64,000 bases of DNA, from positions 248,001-312,000 of the forward strand of contig NZ_QGGR01000004.1 in the NCBI RefSeq assembly GCF_003148685.1, read 5' to 3'. The position numbers were made by a program, and so were the translations under genes. A model generated the notes under the pieces. That model ran no database searches and was not told where the DNA came from. It worked only from the letters and a program-made list of their open reading frames with translations. Positions 15,861 to 24,555 of the stretch are shown here, one piece after another. This DNA is from Actinoplanes xinjiangensis. Its GTDB lineage: Bacteria; Actinomycetota; Actinomycetes; Mycobacteriales; Micromonosporaceae. Position 1 is the stretch's first letter. The number at the start of each line of letters is the position of its first letter.

Positions 15861-15985
15861 AGTTCGAGGGGGGCGAGCGGTCCGGATTCGAGGGTGACGA
15901 GACGGCTGGCTTCGAGACGGTTCGCCGGTGCTCGGCGGGGATCATGCCGGCCGGGCCGGGGGTTGGTCGTAGGGTCAGCAGCACC

Positions 15986-16753
15986 ATGGATGTCACGGAG
16001 ATTCTGTTGCTGGTGGTGGCCGGGATCGCGGCCGGGGCGGTCAACGCGATCGCCGGAGGCGGGTCGCTGATCACGTTTCCGAGCCTGATCGCTATCGGTC
16101 TGCCGTCGGTGGATGCGAATGTCACCAATTCGGTCTCGGTGTTCCCGGGGTATGTGTCGAGCGTCGCCGGAAGCCGGGCCGATCTCGCCGGGCAGGGACG
16201 GCGGGTGCAGGCGACGGTCCCGGCCGCGGCGGTGGGTACGGCGGCGGGGTGTGCGCTGCTGCAGCTCACGCCGGCCCGGGCCTTCGAGGTGATCGTGCCG
16301 TTCCTGGTGCTGGCGGCGGCGGGCACGCTGGCGTTCCAGGAGCGACTGCGGGCGCTGGTCGGGCATCCGCGGAGTCTGTCGCCGCGGCGTGCTTCGGTGA
16401 CGTTGCAGTGTGTGGTGTTCGTCGGGGCGATCTACGGCGGCTATTTCGGGGCCGCGCTCGGCGTCATGTACGTCGCCGCTCTCGCACTGATCCTCGACGA
16501 GCCGCTGAAGCGGATCAACGCGCTGAAGAACGTCCTGTCGGCCGCGGTCGGCGTGGTCACGCTACTGATCTTCGCGGTGTTCGCGCGGGTCGACTGGGCT
16601 GCGGTGGTCACCCTGGCGCCGGCCACGATCATCGGGGGGTACGCCGGAGCGCGTCTCGCCCAGCGCCTGTCCCAGCGGGTCCTGAGGTCCGTCATCGTGA
16701 CGTTCGGTACCGCGATCGGCCTGCTCCTCTTCTACCGGGCGTTCCTCAGCTGA
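15986..16753 (+). CDS. TauE/SafE-family membrane permease
   Basis: 255 residues from ATG 15986, with seven or eight hydrophobic helices. The first helix contains the diagnostic AGAVNAIAGGGSLITFPSL, and the second half repeats the motif as AIYGGYFGAALGVMYVAAL followed by RINALKNVLSA, the two-fold pattern of the TauE/SafE (DUF81) family. Members export or import sulfur-containing anions or sulfoacetate; the substrate here is unknown. Translation from far upstream would run through the repeat array and rnpB and is rejected. Only a poor ribosome binding site precedes the ATG. It has no operon partner. Confidence 0.88.
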   Translation: MDVTEILLLVVAGIAAGAVNAIAGGGSLITFPSLIAIGLPSVDANVTNSVSVFPGYVSSVAGSRADLAGQGRRVQATVPAAAVGTAAGCALLQLTPARAFEVIVPFLVLAAAGTLAFQERLRALVGHPRSLSPRRASVTLQCVVFVGAIYGGYFGAALGVMYVAALALILDEPLKRINALKNVLSAAVGVVTLLIFAVFARVDWAAVVTLAPATIIGGYAGARLAQRLSQRVLRSVIVTFGTAIGLLLFYRAFLS

Positions 16754-17095
16754 TCTCGCCACGAGCCACCGCGAGCCACCACGAGACATGGGGGCAGCGC
16801 GAGCCGCGATGAAAAATCGGGGGCAGCGCGAGCCACCACGACAAACCGGGGGGCAGCGCGAGCCACCACGACAAACCGGGGGGCAGCGCGAGCCACGACG
16901 AGAAATCGGAGGGCGGCGAGAGGCAGCGAGACACCGGGCAGCGAGAGGCAGCGAGACACCGGGGGCGGGGACACCGCCAGGCACCGCGGTCCGGGTGATG
17001 CCGCCAGGTCCGGGGAGTGGAGCCCCGCGGCGGGGCGATGTCCGGTTCGTGGGGGCGATGCTCAGGGCGTACCGATGCGGCATGGCGGCCGTCGC
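16754..17095. other. Repeat-bearing intergenic region, no gene
   Basis: About 340 bp between the TauE/SafE stop and the stop of the minus-strand TIR-like gene. It holds the 30-bp tandem array and a shorter GAGGCAGCGAGACACCGGG repeat. Nothing coding is supported, although both strands are open because of the regular repeat period. Confidence 0.65.
16762..16968. repeat. 30-bp tandem repeat array with shorter satellite repeat
   Basis: Four copies of a 29-30 bp unit (GGGCAGCGCGAGCCACCACG...) begin at 16792, 16821, 16851 and 16881, with degenerate copies on both sides. They are followed by two copies of GAGGCAGCGAGACACCGGG (about 16918-16965). Because 30 bp is a multiple of three, all frames stay open without implying translation. 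Confidence 0.88.
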
Positions 17096-17512
17096 TCACC
17101 AGCCGGAAGTGGTGGGCAGACCTCTGGTGCGGAGTTTTTCGCGGCGGATGCCGCCGGCGACGGTCAGGACGAGTTCGAGCGCGTCCTCCTCGTCGAGTCC
17201 GTGGAGGCTGCGGCAGGGGATGGCGCGGAGGGCGCGCGGCGCCTCGCAGATGTCGAGGCGCAGGGCGACGAGGCGGCCGACGAGTGTGGACGCTCCGGCC
17301 AGGAGCGCCCAGTCGGCGGGGGTGCCGCGGTGCTCGGCGGAGAGCAGTACCAGAACCGGGCCGGTGCTGCTGAAACGGCCCTCGGTGAGCCGGTCGGCGA
17401 AGGCCGCGTCGACGGGGTCGAGGCGTACCTCGTGGCCGGCGGCGCGCAGGGAGGTGGCGATCCATTGTGCCCATGGTTCGTCGGCGGGTGAGTGGGAGAC
17501 GAGCACGGGCAC
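17096..17512 (-). CDS. Degenerate TIR-domain-like protein
   Basis: 138 residues if started at GTG 17512; an upstream GTG 17614 would add 34 residues but lies within a palindrome that looks like an operator. The N-terminus VPVLVSHSPADEPWAQWIA followed by LRAAGHEVRLD matches the first strand, BB-loop side and helix A of Toll/interleukin-1 receptor domains of actinobacterial type. The C-terminal pattern GRLVALRLD and RSLHGLDEEDAL matches the final strands of such proteins. At the place where NAD-cleaving TIRs have WxxxE the sequence reads WALLA, so the catalytic Glu appears absent. It is short for the family. It is divergent from an atypical GAPDH. Function unknown; a non-enzymatic TIR fold is the best guess. 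Confidence 0.6.
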   Translation of the reverse strand: MPVLVSHSPADEPWAQWIATSLRAAGHEVRLDPVDAAFADRLTEGRFSSTGPVLVLLSAEHRGTPADWALLAGASTLVGRLVALRLDICEAPRALRAIPCRSLHGLDEEDALELVLTVAGGIRREKLRTRGLPTTSGW

Positions 17513-17601
17513 GTTCCCAGCATGCCGGAGAGTTCTCCACAGTGCTCGATGGGGTTTGCGTAGTCCGCCGATGGCGGGGTGTGAGAATGTCGTCCGTTGA
17601 C

Positions 17602-17614
17602 GTGCAACTTGCAC
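17602..17614. promoter_or_regulatory. Palindrome GTGCAACTTGCAC between divergent genes
   Basis: A 13-bp inverted repeat (GTGCAA-C-TTGCAC), 106 bp before the GAPDH-like start and 90 bp before the TIR-like start. Its core TGCAACTTGCA is identical to the element at 4445-4455. A shared transcription factor is inferred, not shown. Confidence 0.5.
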
Positions 17615-17719
17615 AACTCATAGTGTCGGTGTCGTGACTGCGGGTGGACCCTTGTGAGAACAGGGGAGGCCAAGTCACGGGGGAATGCTGGCAAAGCATC
17701 ACAAATCGAGGAGCGCTCG

Positions 17720-18778
17720 ATGACTGTCACGATCGGGATCAATGGACTCGGGCGGATCGGCCGAAGTTTGACCCGGATCGTGGCCTCCGTGCCGAATCCG
17801 GGTGTGGAGATCGCCGCGGTCAACGACATCGCGTCCACGGAGAAGCTCGCCTACGGTCTCCGGCGCGACAGCATCCGGGGCTCGTTCCCCGGCACGGTCA
17901 CCGCCCGGGGGGAGTACCTGGTGGTGAACGACCACGCCATCCGGACGTTCCACCATGAGCGGCCCGAACGGATCCCGTGGGCGGACCACGGGGTGGACGT
18001 GGTGATCGAGGCCACCGGCCGGTTCCGCGCCGGGACCACGGCCCGCCACCACATCACCCACGGCGGTGCCCGCAAGGTGGTGATCAGCGCCTCCGCCGAC
18101 GACCCGGACGCCTTCCTGGTCTTCGGGGCCAACCACCAGAGTTACGACCCGGTGGGGCACGACGTCGTCTCGCCGGCCTCGTGCGGGGTGAACGCGCTGA
18201 CCGTGATGGCGAAGGTGCTGCTCGACCGGTTCGGGCTGGGTTCGGTGAACACCTCGGTCATCCTGGCCAGCCAGGGTTGGCAGCGGGTCCAGGACTCGGC
18301 CGCCGGCAACTCCCGGGACGACCCGCGCCTGGGCCGGGCCGGCGGGGACAGCATCATCCCGCACAACTACGTGGTCGGTGATCTGGTACGCGTGGCGCTG
18401 CCCGAGATCGGCGAGATGCGCTACAGCTACTACTGCGTGCCCACCCCGATCGGCTCGCTGGCCGAACTCTCCGGACAGACCGGCCGCCCGGTGACCGCCG
18501 AGGAGGTGAACCGGGCGATGGCCGAGGCCGCCGCCGGCCCGCTGCGCGGCATCCTGGCCTACGACCCGGACCCGACGGTCTCCATCGACGTGAAGAACAA
18601 CTCCGCGTCCTGCCTGTTCGACCCCTCCGGCACGCAGACCACCGCGGACGGCGGGGTGAAGGTGCGCGGCTGGTTCGACAACGAGTGGGGCTTCTCCAAC
18701 CGATTACTCGACCTGGCGCGCCTGGTGGGCGAGCGTTTACCGGTCGGCTCCAGCCGGGTCTCGTGGAGCGTCGCCTAG
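17720..18778 (+). CDS. Atypical glyceraldehyde-3-phosphate dehydrogenase paralogue
   Basis: 352 residues with a clear GAPDH architecture: the NAD-binding INGLGRIGRSLTR, the DIAS/VNDI segment and a C-terminal KVRGWFDNEWGFSNR. The nucleophilic Cys is kept (residue 155, in SPASCGVNAL). Exactly 27 residues later, where GAPDHs have the catalytic His of HAYT, this protein has Leu182 (VILASQGW). The phosphate-binding Thr region reads SIIPHNYV, and the substrate Arg before VPTP is Cys (about 239). Normal phosphorylating GAPDH activity is therefore unlikely. It may bind NAD for another reaction or for regulation. Start ATG with CGAGGAG upstream. It is divergent from the TIR-like gene, and a PLP enzyme follows 9 bp downstream. 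Confidence 0.85.
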   Translation: MTVTIGINGLGRIGRSLTRIVASVPNPGVEIAAVNDIASTEKLAYGLRRDSIRGSFPGTVTARGEYLVVNDHAIRTFHHERPERIPWADHGVDVVIEATGRFRAGTTARHHITHGGARKVVISASADDPDAFLVFGANHQSYDPVGHDVVSPASCGVNALTVMAKVLLDRFGLGSVNTSVILASQGWQRVQDSAAGNSRDDPRLGRAGGDSIIPHNYVVGDLVRVALPEIGEMRYSYYCVPTPIGSLAELSGQTGRPVTAEEVNRAMAEAAAGPLRGILAYDPDPTVSIDVKNNSASCLFDPSGTQTTADGGVKVRGWFDNEWGFSNRLLDLARLVGERLPVGSSRVSWSVA

Positions 18779-18787
18779 GCTGGCGAC

Positions 18788-19699
18788 GTGGTGGACCTGG
18801 CAGACGTACGGGCGGCGGCGAAACGTATCGACGGGCGGATCCGGCGGACCCCGGTGCTCGCCGCCGGGCCGGACCTGTGGTTCAAACTCGAGTTCACGCA
18901 GTACGCGGGCTCGTTCAAGACCCGCGGCATGATGAACCGGATCCTCGCCGGGCCGGTGTCCGCGGCCGGGCTGGTCGCCGCCTCCGGTGGCAACGCCGGG
19001 CTGGCCGCCGCGTATGCGGCCCGTGAGCTGGGCCACCGGGCCGAGGTGTTCGTGCCGGTCACGGCGCCGGCGGTCAAGGTGGCGAAACTCGGCAAGCTGG
19101 GCGCCCGGGTGGTTCAGGAGGGCCGGGAGTACGCGGAGGCGTACGCGGCCGCCGTGGTCCGTGCGGCGGAGACCGGGGCGCTGTTCTGCCACGCCTACGA
19201 CGACCCGGAGATGGTCGCGGGCAACGGGACGCTCGGCCTCGAGCTGCTCTCCCAGCTGCCGGACGGGTTCGACACGGTCCTGGTGGCGGTCGGCGGGGGT
19301 GGCCTGATCGGTGGGGTCGTCGCATCGCTGCCGCGCAGTGTCCGCATCGTCGCGGCCGAGCCGGCCGGCGCCCGTGCCCTGCATGCCGCCCTCGCCGCCG
19401 GTGAACCGGTGGACGTCCCGGTCTCCGGTGTCGCCGCCGACTCGTTGGGCGCCCGGCGGATCGGGGAGATCGGATTCGCGCTGGCACGGGCGGCCGAGAT
19501 CGACTCGGTTCTCGTCGAGGACGGTGCCATCGTCGAGGCCCGCCGCAGACTGTGGGACGAGCACCGGCTCGTGGTCGAGCACGGTACCGCCGCCGCCCAC
19601 GCCGCCCTGCTGTCCGGCGCCTACCGCCCCGAGCCCGGCGAACGTGTGGTCGTGCTGCTCTGCGGCGCCAACACCGATCCGGCGGATCTGGCCACCTAG
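18788..19699 (+). CDS. PLP-dependent threonine/serine dehydratase-like enzyme
   Basis: A 303-residue fold-type II PLP enzyme. The Schiff-base lysine is in GSFKTRG (about residue 40), the substrate loop ASGGNAG follows, and the glycine-rich phosphate cup GGGGLIGGV lies near 180. The C-terminal LLCGANTDP matches the family terminus (usually CGGN). It lacks a regulatory ACT domain, so it resembles catabolic or racemase-type threonine/serine dehydratases rather than biosynthetic IlvA. The GTG start is only 9 bp after the stop of the GAPDH paralogue, which suggests one operon. Expected reaction: deamination (or racemisation) of a hydroxy amino acid in the cytoplasm. Confidence 0.88.
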   Translation: MVDLADVRAAAKRIDGRIRRTPVLAAGPDLWFKLEFTQYAGSFKTRGMMNRILAGPVSAAGLVAASGGNAGLAAAYAARELGHRAEVFVPVTAPAVKVAKLGKLGARVVQEGREYAEAYAAAVVRAAETGALFCHAYDDPEMVAGNGTLGLELLSQLPDGFDTVLVAVGGGGLIGGVVASLPRSVRIVAAEPAGARALHAALAAGEPVDVPVSGVAADSLGARRIGEIGFALARAAEIDSVLVEDGAIVEARRRLWDEHRLVVEHGTAAAHAALLSGAYRPEPGERVVVLLCGANTDPADLAT

Positions 19700-19723
19700 A
19701 CCCGCCGATTCGGCGAGGCTCGG

Positions 19724-20857
19724 TTGGTGAAGGACGACGAGCCCACGGCGGACAGTGCGCCCACGGCGGACGAGAAGTCCGAGGCGGGCGCGACCTCGGT
19801 TCAGCAGTTCCGGCGGTTCGCGACGGCGGTCTGCGTCGTCGGCATGCTGGTGCAGCTGCTGCTCACCGCCTACTACCTGGGCATGGGGCACCGGGCCGCA
19901 CCGCACGACCTGCCGGTCGGCCTGGTCGCCGGTCCCGATCAGCGCGAGTCGATCACCACGATGCTGGAGGAGGGCGGCGCGTTCGAGGTCGGCGACTACG
20001 CCTCGGCCGACGTGCTGACCACCGCGATCAAACGACGTGAGGTCTACGGCGGGGTGGACGTGACCGGGGACGAGCCGGTCCTCTACGTGGCCGGAGCCGC
20101 CGGGACCTCGGCGGCGTCGCTGCTGCGTACCACCTACGACAACGTGATGCGGCAGCAGAAGGCGGAGCAGGTGGAGGCGATGGCCCGGGCCGGTGACCCG
20201 GTCGGGGTCACGGTGGCCCAGTCCCTGATCGCGACCCCGAAGGCCGTCGACGTGGTGCCACTGCCCGCGGACGACGTGAACGGGGTGTCGCTGGGTTTCC
20301 TCACCCAGGCGCTGTCGCTGGGCGGGACGATCGCCTCGATGGGGCTGGGGCGCCTGATTCCGCGTACCCGCAGATCCTGGCGCCGTGGCGTCGCGCATCT
20401 CGCGACGCTGGTCCTCTATGCGGTCGGTTCGGCCGGGGTGGTCCTCTGGTCGATGAGCTGGTTCGGTGTCGGTGCGGGGGCCGACCACCTGGAGATGCTC
20501 TGCATCTTCTCGCTGATCTCGCTGGCGGTGACCGGGTCGACGGCCGGGGCGGTGGCGCTGGTCGGCGCGGCCGGAGCGCTGGTCGGCGCGTTCTACTTCA
20601 CGATCGGGACGGTGATCTCGGGGGCGAGCATCCTCCCGGAGTTCCTGCCGGCGTTCGGGCGGGAGCTGGGGGAGCACCTGCCGACCGGTGCGGGCGTGCA
20701 GGCGGTTCGTGACAATCTCTACTTTCCGGACGCCCCGATCGGCGGGCATCTGACCGTGCTGGTGCTCTACGCGGCGATCGGCTGCCTGATCGTGCTCATC
20801 ACCAACATTCTTCCCAACCGGACCGACCGGACATCCGAGGTCGATCTGGGCCTGTGA
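19724..20857 (+). CDS. ABC-2 / YhgE-Pip-like multispanning membrane protein
   Basis: 377 residues. A charged cytoplasmic N-terminus is followed by one membrane helix (about 34-52), an extracytoplasmic domain of about 150 residues, and then about six helices in the C-terminal half (from about 188 to 370). This layout is that of YhgE/Pip-like and ABC-2-type permeases. No ATPase is encoded beside it, so a transport role is uncertain. The start is TTG 19724 or GTG 19727, both near a weak GAGG site, 24 bp after the dehydratase stop. Possibly the last gene of the GAPDH-like operon. Confidence 0.72.
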   Translation: MVKDDEPTADSAPTADEKSEAGATSVQQFRRFATAVCVVGMLVQLLLTAYYLGMGHRAAPHDLPVGLVAGPDQRESITTMLEEGGAFEVGDYASADVLTTAIKRREVYGGVDVTGDEPVLYVAGAAGTSAASLLRTTYDNVMRQQKAEQVEAMARAGDPVGVTVAQSLIATPKAVDVVPLPADDVNGVSLGFLTQALSLGGTIASMGLGRLIPRTRRSWRRGVAHLATLVLYAVGSAGVVLWSMSWFGVGAGADHLEMLCIFSLISLAVTGSTAGAVALVGAAGALVGAFYFTIGTVISGASILPEFLPAFGRELGEHLPTGAGVQAVRDNLYFPDAPIGGHLTVLVLYAAIGCLIVLITNILPNRTDRTSEVDLGL

Positions 20858-20900
20858 TCGGCGACCCACCGGCAACCATGGCCACCTCATGAACCGGCGC

Positions 20901-20931
20901 GTACGGTCGATCCGTACTTGAAGTATCAAGT
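20901..20931. promoter_or_regulatory. Two overlapping inverted repeats before ribA
   Basis: GTACGG-TCGAT-CCGTAC (20901-20917) is immediately followed by, and overlaps, ACTTGA-AGTA-TCAAGT (20916-20931). The second has perfect 6-bp arms and resembles MarR-type operators. Both lie within 46 bp of the ribA start, so control by a dimeric repressor is plausible. No regulator gene is adjacent. Confidence 0.45.
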
Positions 20932-20946
20932 GCACAGGGAGAGGGC

Positions 20947-21555
20947 ATGCCGGTTCGTACGCGCGTCACCGTTCCGCTCGAGTTCCCCGATGGGTATCGC
21001 ACCACCGCGGAGGTCGTCACCTTCACCGGTCTGTCCGACGGTAAAGAACATCTCGCACTGGCCCTCGGGGACGTCGCGAAAGCCGAGTCCCCGCTGGTCC
21101 GGCTGCACTCGGAGTGCATGACCGGCGATGTCTTCGGTTCACAGCGCTGCGACTGCGGCCCGCAGTTGCGCGAGGCTGTCGAGCGCATCACCGAGACCGG
21201 TGGTTATCTGCTCTACCTACGGCAGGAGGGCCGGGGCATCGGGCTGTACGCGAAGCTCGACGCCTACGCCCTGCAGGACCTCGGCATGGACACGTACGAG
21301 GCGAACCGCGCTCTCGGCCACGCCGACGACGAGCGTGACTACACCGCCGCCGCCCAGATGCTGGAGTCGCTCGGCGTCGAGTCGGTCGACCTGCTCACCA
21401 ACAATCCGGACAAGTCGCGCCAGCTTCGGGAGCTGGGCGTCGACGTGCGGGCGGTCCGGCCGACCGGGGTGCACGCCTCCCCGGCGAACGTGCGCTACCT
21501 CCAGGCGAAGGTCGCCCACACCCAGCACACGATCGATCTGGCCCCGGCGTCCTGA
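20947..21555 (+). CDS. ribA: GTP cyclohydrolase II
   Basis: A 202-residue stand-alone RibA that converts GTP to 2,5-diamino-6-ribosylamino-4(3H)-pyrimidinone 5'-phosphate, the first step of riboflavin synthesis. The zinc ligands are visible in CMTGDVFGSQRCDCG, the nucleotide-binding LRQEGRGIGL is intact, and the C-terminal TNNP(D)K and RPTGVHASPANVRYL follow. There is no fused DHBP synthase (RibB) domain. Other rib genes are absent nearby, so this may be a second, dedicated copy supplying a secondary or deazaflavin pathway. ATG start with AGGGAGAGG upstream. Confidence 0.92.
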   Translation: MPVRTRVTVPLEFPDGYRTTAEVVTFTGLSDGKEHLALALGDVAKAESPLVRLHSECMTGDVFGSQRCDCGPQLREAVERITETGGYLLYLRQEGRGIGLYAKLDAYALQDLGMDTYEANRALGHADDERDYTAAAQMLESLGVESVDLLTNNPDKSRQLRELGVDVRAVRPTGVHASPANVRYLQAKVAHTQHTIDLAPAS

Positions 21556-21607
21556 GTTTCTCTTCGGTTGCGCCTCAGATTCGCTGAGGCGCGCCGAACG
21601 GGAAGGC

Positions 21608-22192
21608 GTGGGTATCGAGGGAGTGAATTCGCGCATCGCGGACATCCAGAGCCGGATTCTCGCGCTGCAGGGACAACAGGCCACGACCACGACGGCGCGC
21701 ACCCGGACGGAGACGCCCGCCCAGGCCAGTTTCGCCAGCCATCTCCAGAGTGCTGTCGCGTCGACCGGGGCTTCGGACAAAGCCTACAAACTCAACAGTA
21801 AAGGTATCCCGGAGGATCTTGCCGCGTACGGGAACGGCAAGATCCCGGCCGACGCGCTCGGCCGGGTCGGCACCACCAACCACAAGCTGTGGGCGCCGGC
21901 CGCCGAGAAGCTGAACCGCATGATCGAGGACGCCCGGAGCCAGGGCGTCAAGATCGGCATCACCGACTCCTACCGGCCGTACGCCGAGCAGGTCGACCTG
22001 GCCCGCCGCAAGGGCCTCTACTCACAGGGCGGTCTGGCGGCCAAGCCCGGCACCAGCGAGCACGGCTGGGGCATGGCCACCGACCTGGACCTGAACTCCG
22101 AGGCGCTCTCCTGGATGCGGAAGAACGCCAAGAACTACGGATTCGTGGAGAACGTGCCGCGCGAGTCGTGGCACTGGGCGTTCCGCCCCTGA
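21608..22192 (+). CDS. D-alanyl-D-alanine carboxypeptidase family (VanY-like) metallopeptidase
   Basis: 194 residues. The C-terminal half has the peptidase M15B signature: KIGITDSYRPYAEQV, then PGTSEHGWGMATDLD (the SxHxxGxAxD zinc motif) and ESWHWAFRP (the ExxW/H motif supplying the last ligand). It should trim peptidoglycan stem peptides. The N-terminus (GVNSRIADIQSRILALQGQ plus a Thr-rich linker) is not a signal peptide but resembles the N-terminal region of VanY-like proteins encoded near flagellar or cell-wall genes; an unconventional export route is possible. The GTG start at 21608 follows GGAAGG. Confidence 0.88.
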   Translation: MGIEGVNSRIADIQSRILALQGQQATTTTARTRTETPAQASFASHLQSAVASTGASDKAYKLNSKGIPEDLAAYGNGKIPADALGRVGTTNHKLWAPAAEKLNRMIEDARSQGVKIGITDSYRPYAEQVDLARRKGLYSQGGLAAKPGTSEHGWGMATDLDLNSEALSWMRKNAKNYGFVENVPRESWHWAFRP

Positions 22193-22194
22193 TC

Positions 22195-22992
22195 TCAGAC
22201 GCGGCAGAGGATCTCTCCATGCGGGATGATCAGCCAGCCCTCGGGATCGTCAGCCCACCGGCGCCAGCCGGCCGAGATCCGTCGCAGGTCGGTTTCGGTC
22301 GCGGCGCCGGTGCGCATCGCTGAGAACGCCATCTCGGAGTTGAGCACCCGCTCCTCCCACATGCCGCCCCACCACTCCCGGTCCTCCGGGTTCGCGAAGC
22401 ACCAGACGCTCGCCGTCGCGGTCACCTCGGTGAACCCGGCCGCGCGCGCCCACGACAGCAGCCGCCGCCCGGCATCCGGCTCGCCGCCGTTGCCCCGGGC
22501 GACCCGCTGGTAGAGGTCGAGCCATTCGTCCAGCTCCGGCAGCACCGGGAACCAGGTGAACGCCGCATAGTCACTGTCGCGTGCCGCGACCAGGCCGCCC
22601 GGCCGGGTGACCCGGCGCATCTCCCGCAGCGCCGCGACCGGGTCGGCCACGTGCTGGAGCACCTGATGAGCGTGGACCACGTCGAACGTGCCGTCCGGGA
22701 AGTCCAGCGCGTGCACGTCACCGACCGCGAAGTCGACACCGGTCAGGCCGCGGCGCGCGATCTCCGCGCGGGCCAGGTCGAGGGCCGGTGCGGTCTGTTC
22801 CAGAGCGGTCACCCGGCCGGGTGCCACCAGTCCGGCCAGTTCGGCCGTGATCGTGCCGGGGCCGCATCCAACGTCCAGCAGGGAAAATCCGGAGGAAAGA
22901 TGCGGCAGCAGGTACGCCGCCGAATTCTCTGCGGTGCGCCACCGGTGTGAGCGCAAGACCGACTCGTGGTGTCCATGGGTGTAGGTCGCCAT
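22195..22992 (-). CDS. Class I SAM-dependent methyltransferase
   Basis: 265 residues of the UbiE/Methyltransf_11 type. Motif I is LLDVGCGPGTIT (about 38-49), motif II is in AVGDVHALDFPDGTFDVVHAHQVLQH, and motif III is RPGGLVAARD. It transfers a methyl group from SAM to an unknown small-molecule acceptor. The substrate half (EWWGGMWEERVLNSEMA, SAGWRRWADDPEGW) is typical of actinobacterial UbiE-like enzymes of no assigned pathway. It is divergent from asd with about 100 bp between starts, containing an A/T-rich imperfect dyad. Its stop lies 2 bp from the convergent VanY-like stop. Confidence 0.9.
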   Translation of the reverse strand: MATYTHGHHESVLRSHRWRTAENSAAYLLPHLSSGFSLLDVGCGPGTITAELAGLVAPGRVTALEQTAPALDLARAEIARRGLTGVDFAVGDVHALDFPDGTFDVVHAHQVLQHVADPVAALREMRRVTRPGGLVAARDSDYAAFTWFPVLPELDEWLDLYQRVARGNGGEPDAGRRLLSWARAAGFTEVTATASVWCFANPEDREWWGGMWEERVLNSEMAFSAMRTGAATETDLRRISAGWRRWADDPEGWLIIPHGEILCRV

Positions 22993-23019
22993 GGCACTGA
23001 CGCTAGGCCTATCTTCCTC

Positions 23020-23048
23020 AAATGTGGGACAAGCTTCTCACTATTTGG
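23020..23048. promoter_or_regulatory. Imperfect inverted repeat in the asd divergent promoter region
   Basis: CAAATGTGGGA and TCTCACTATTTG flank AAGCTT-containing A/T-rich DNA between the methyltransferase and asd starts. The arms match imperfectly (one extra base). Placement suggests an operator or promoter, but no factor is recognised. Confidence 0.3.
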
Positions 23049-23052
23049 ATAA

Positions 23053-24120
<1,068 letters not shown>

Positions 24121-24135
24121 CCCGCACATCCGGCG

Positions 24136-24171
24136 AAATGCCGCCCAGGTCGACAGGCCGGGGCGGCATTT
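24136..24171 (+). terminator. Rho-independent terminator of asd
   Basis: AAATGCCGCCC and GGGCGGCATTT form a perfect 11-bp stem with a 14-nt loop, followed by CTCTTT. It begins 15 bp after the asd stop. Confidence 0.88.
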
Positions 24172-24179
24172 CTCTTTCG

Positions 24180-24197
24180 GTACGGGCCGGCCCGTAC
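24180..24197. repeat. 18-bp perfect palindrome
   Basis: GTACGGGCCGGCCCGTAC is a perfect 18-bp palindrome just after the asd terminator. It could be a protein-binding site or a chance product of GC-rich sequence. No gene start is near it. Confidence 0.6.
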
Positions 24198-24555
24198 ATC
24201 AGGCGCAACTCCGCCGTTCCGGGGCTCCCGCGCGACGCGGTCCCGGCGTCCCGGCTTCACCGCGCCTCACGGGTGTATGCGTCCCTCACCCCCGGCGCCG
24301 CCCCGCCGCGGCTATCGGCCTCGGAGAACTCATCGTCGCCTTTGTCGGCCCGGGGCGTTTCTATCGGCCGTTCCCGGGGATATCCGCCGGTGACGGGATT
24401 CCGCCGACGCCGGAGCGACCTCTGAGCGACCGATCTGTCACCTGATGACGGTTTCGACGGGCGTGAAGTCCCTTATGTTCAGCTCAACAATGGGAATTTG
24501 GGACTTTTTGCACGAATCGGTAGCGCTTGGCCGGTTTTAGCGGCACAGTGATGGA
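24198..24555. other. Intergenic region without recognised content
   Basis: About 360 bp between the asd terminator region and the small protein gene. No gene or repeat is supported. The last ~100 bp is less GC-rich (for instance CAACAATGGGAATTTGGGAC), which fits a promoter for the downstream gene, but no confident -10/-35 pair could be assigned. Confidence 0.4.

Noticed and set aside
15011..15985. Long N-terminal extension of the TauE/SafE protein
   Set aside because: The open frame runs through rnpB (antisense) and a repeat array with varying unit length; the family protein starts at 15986.
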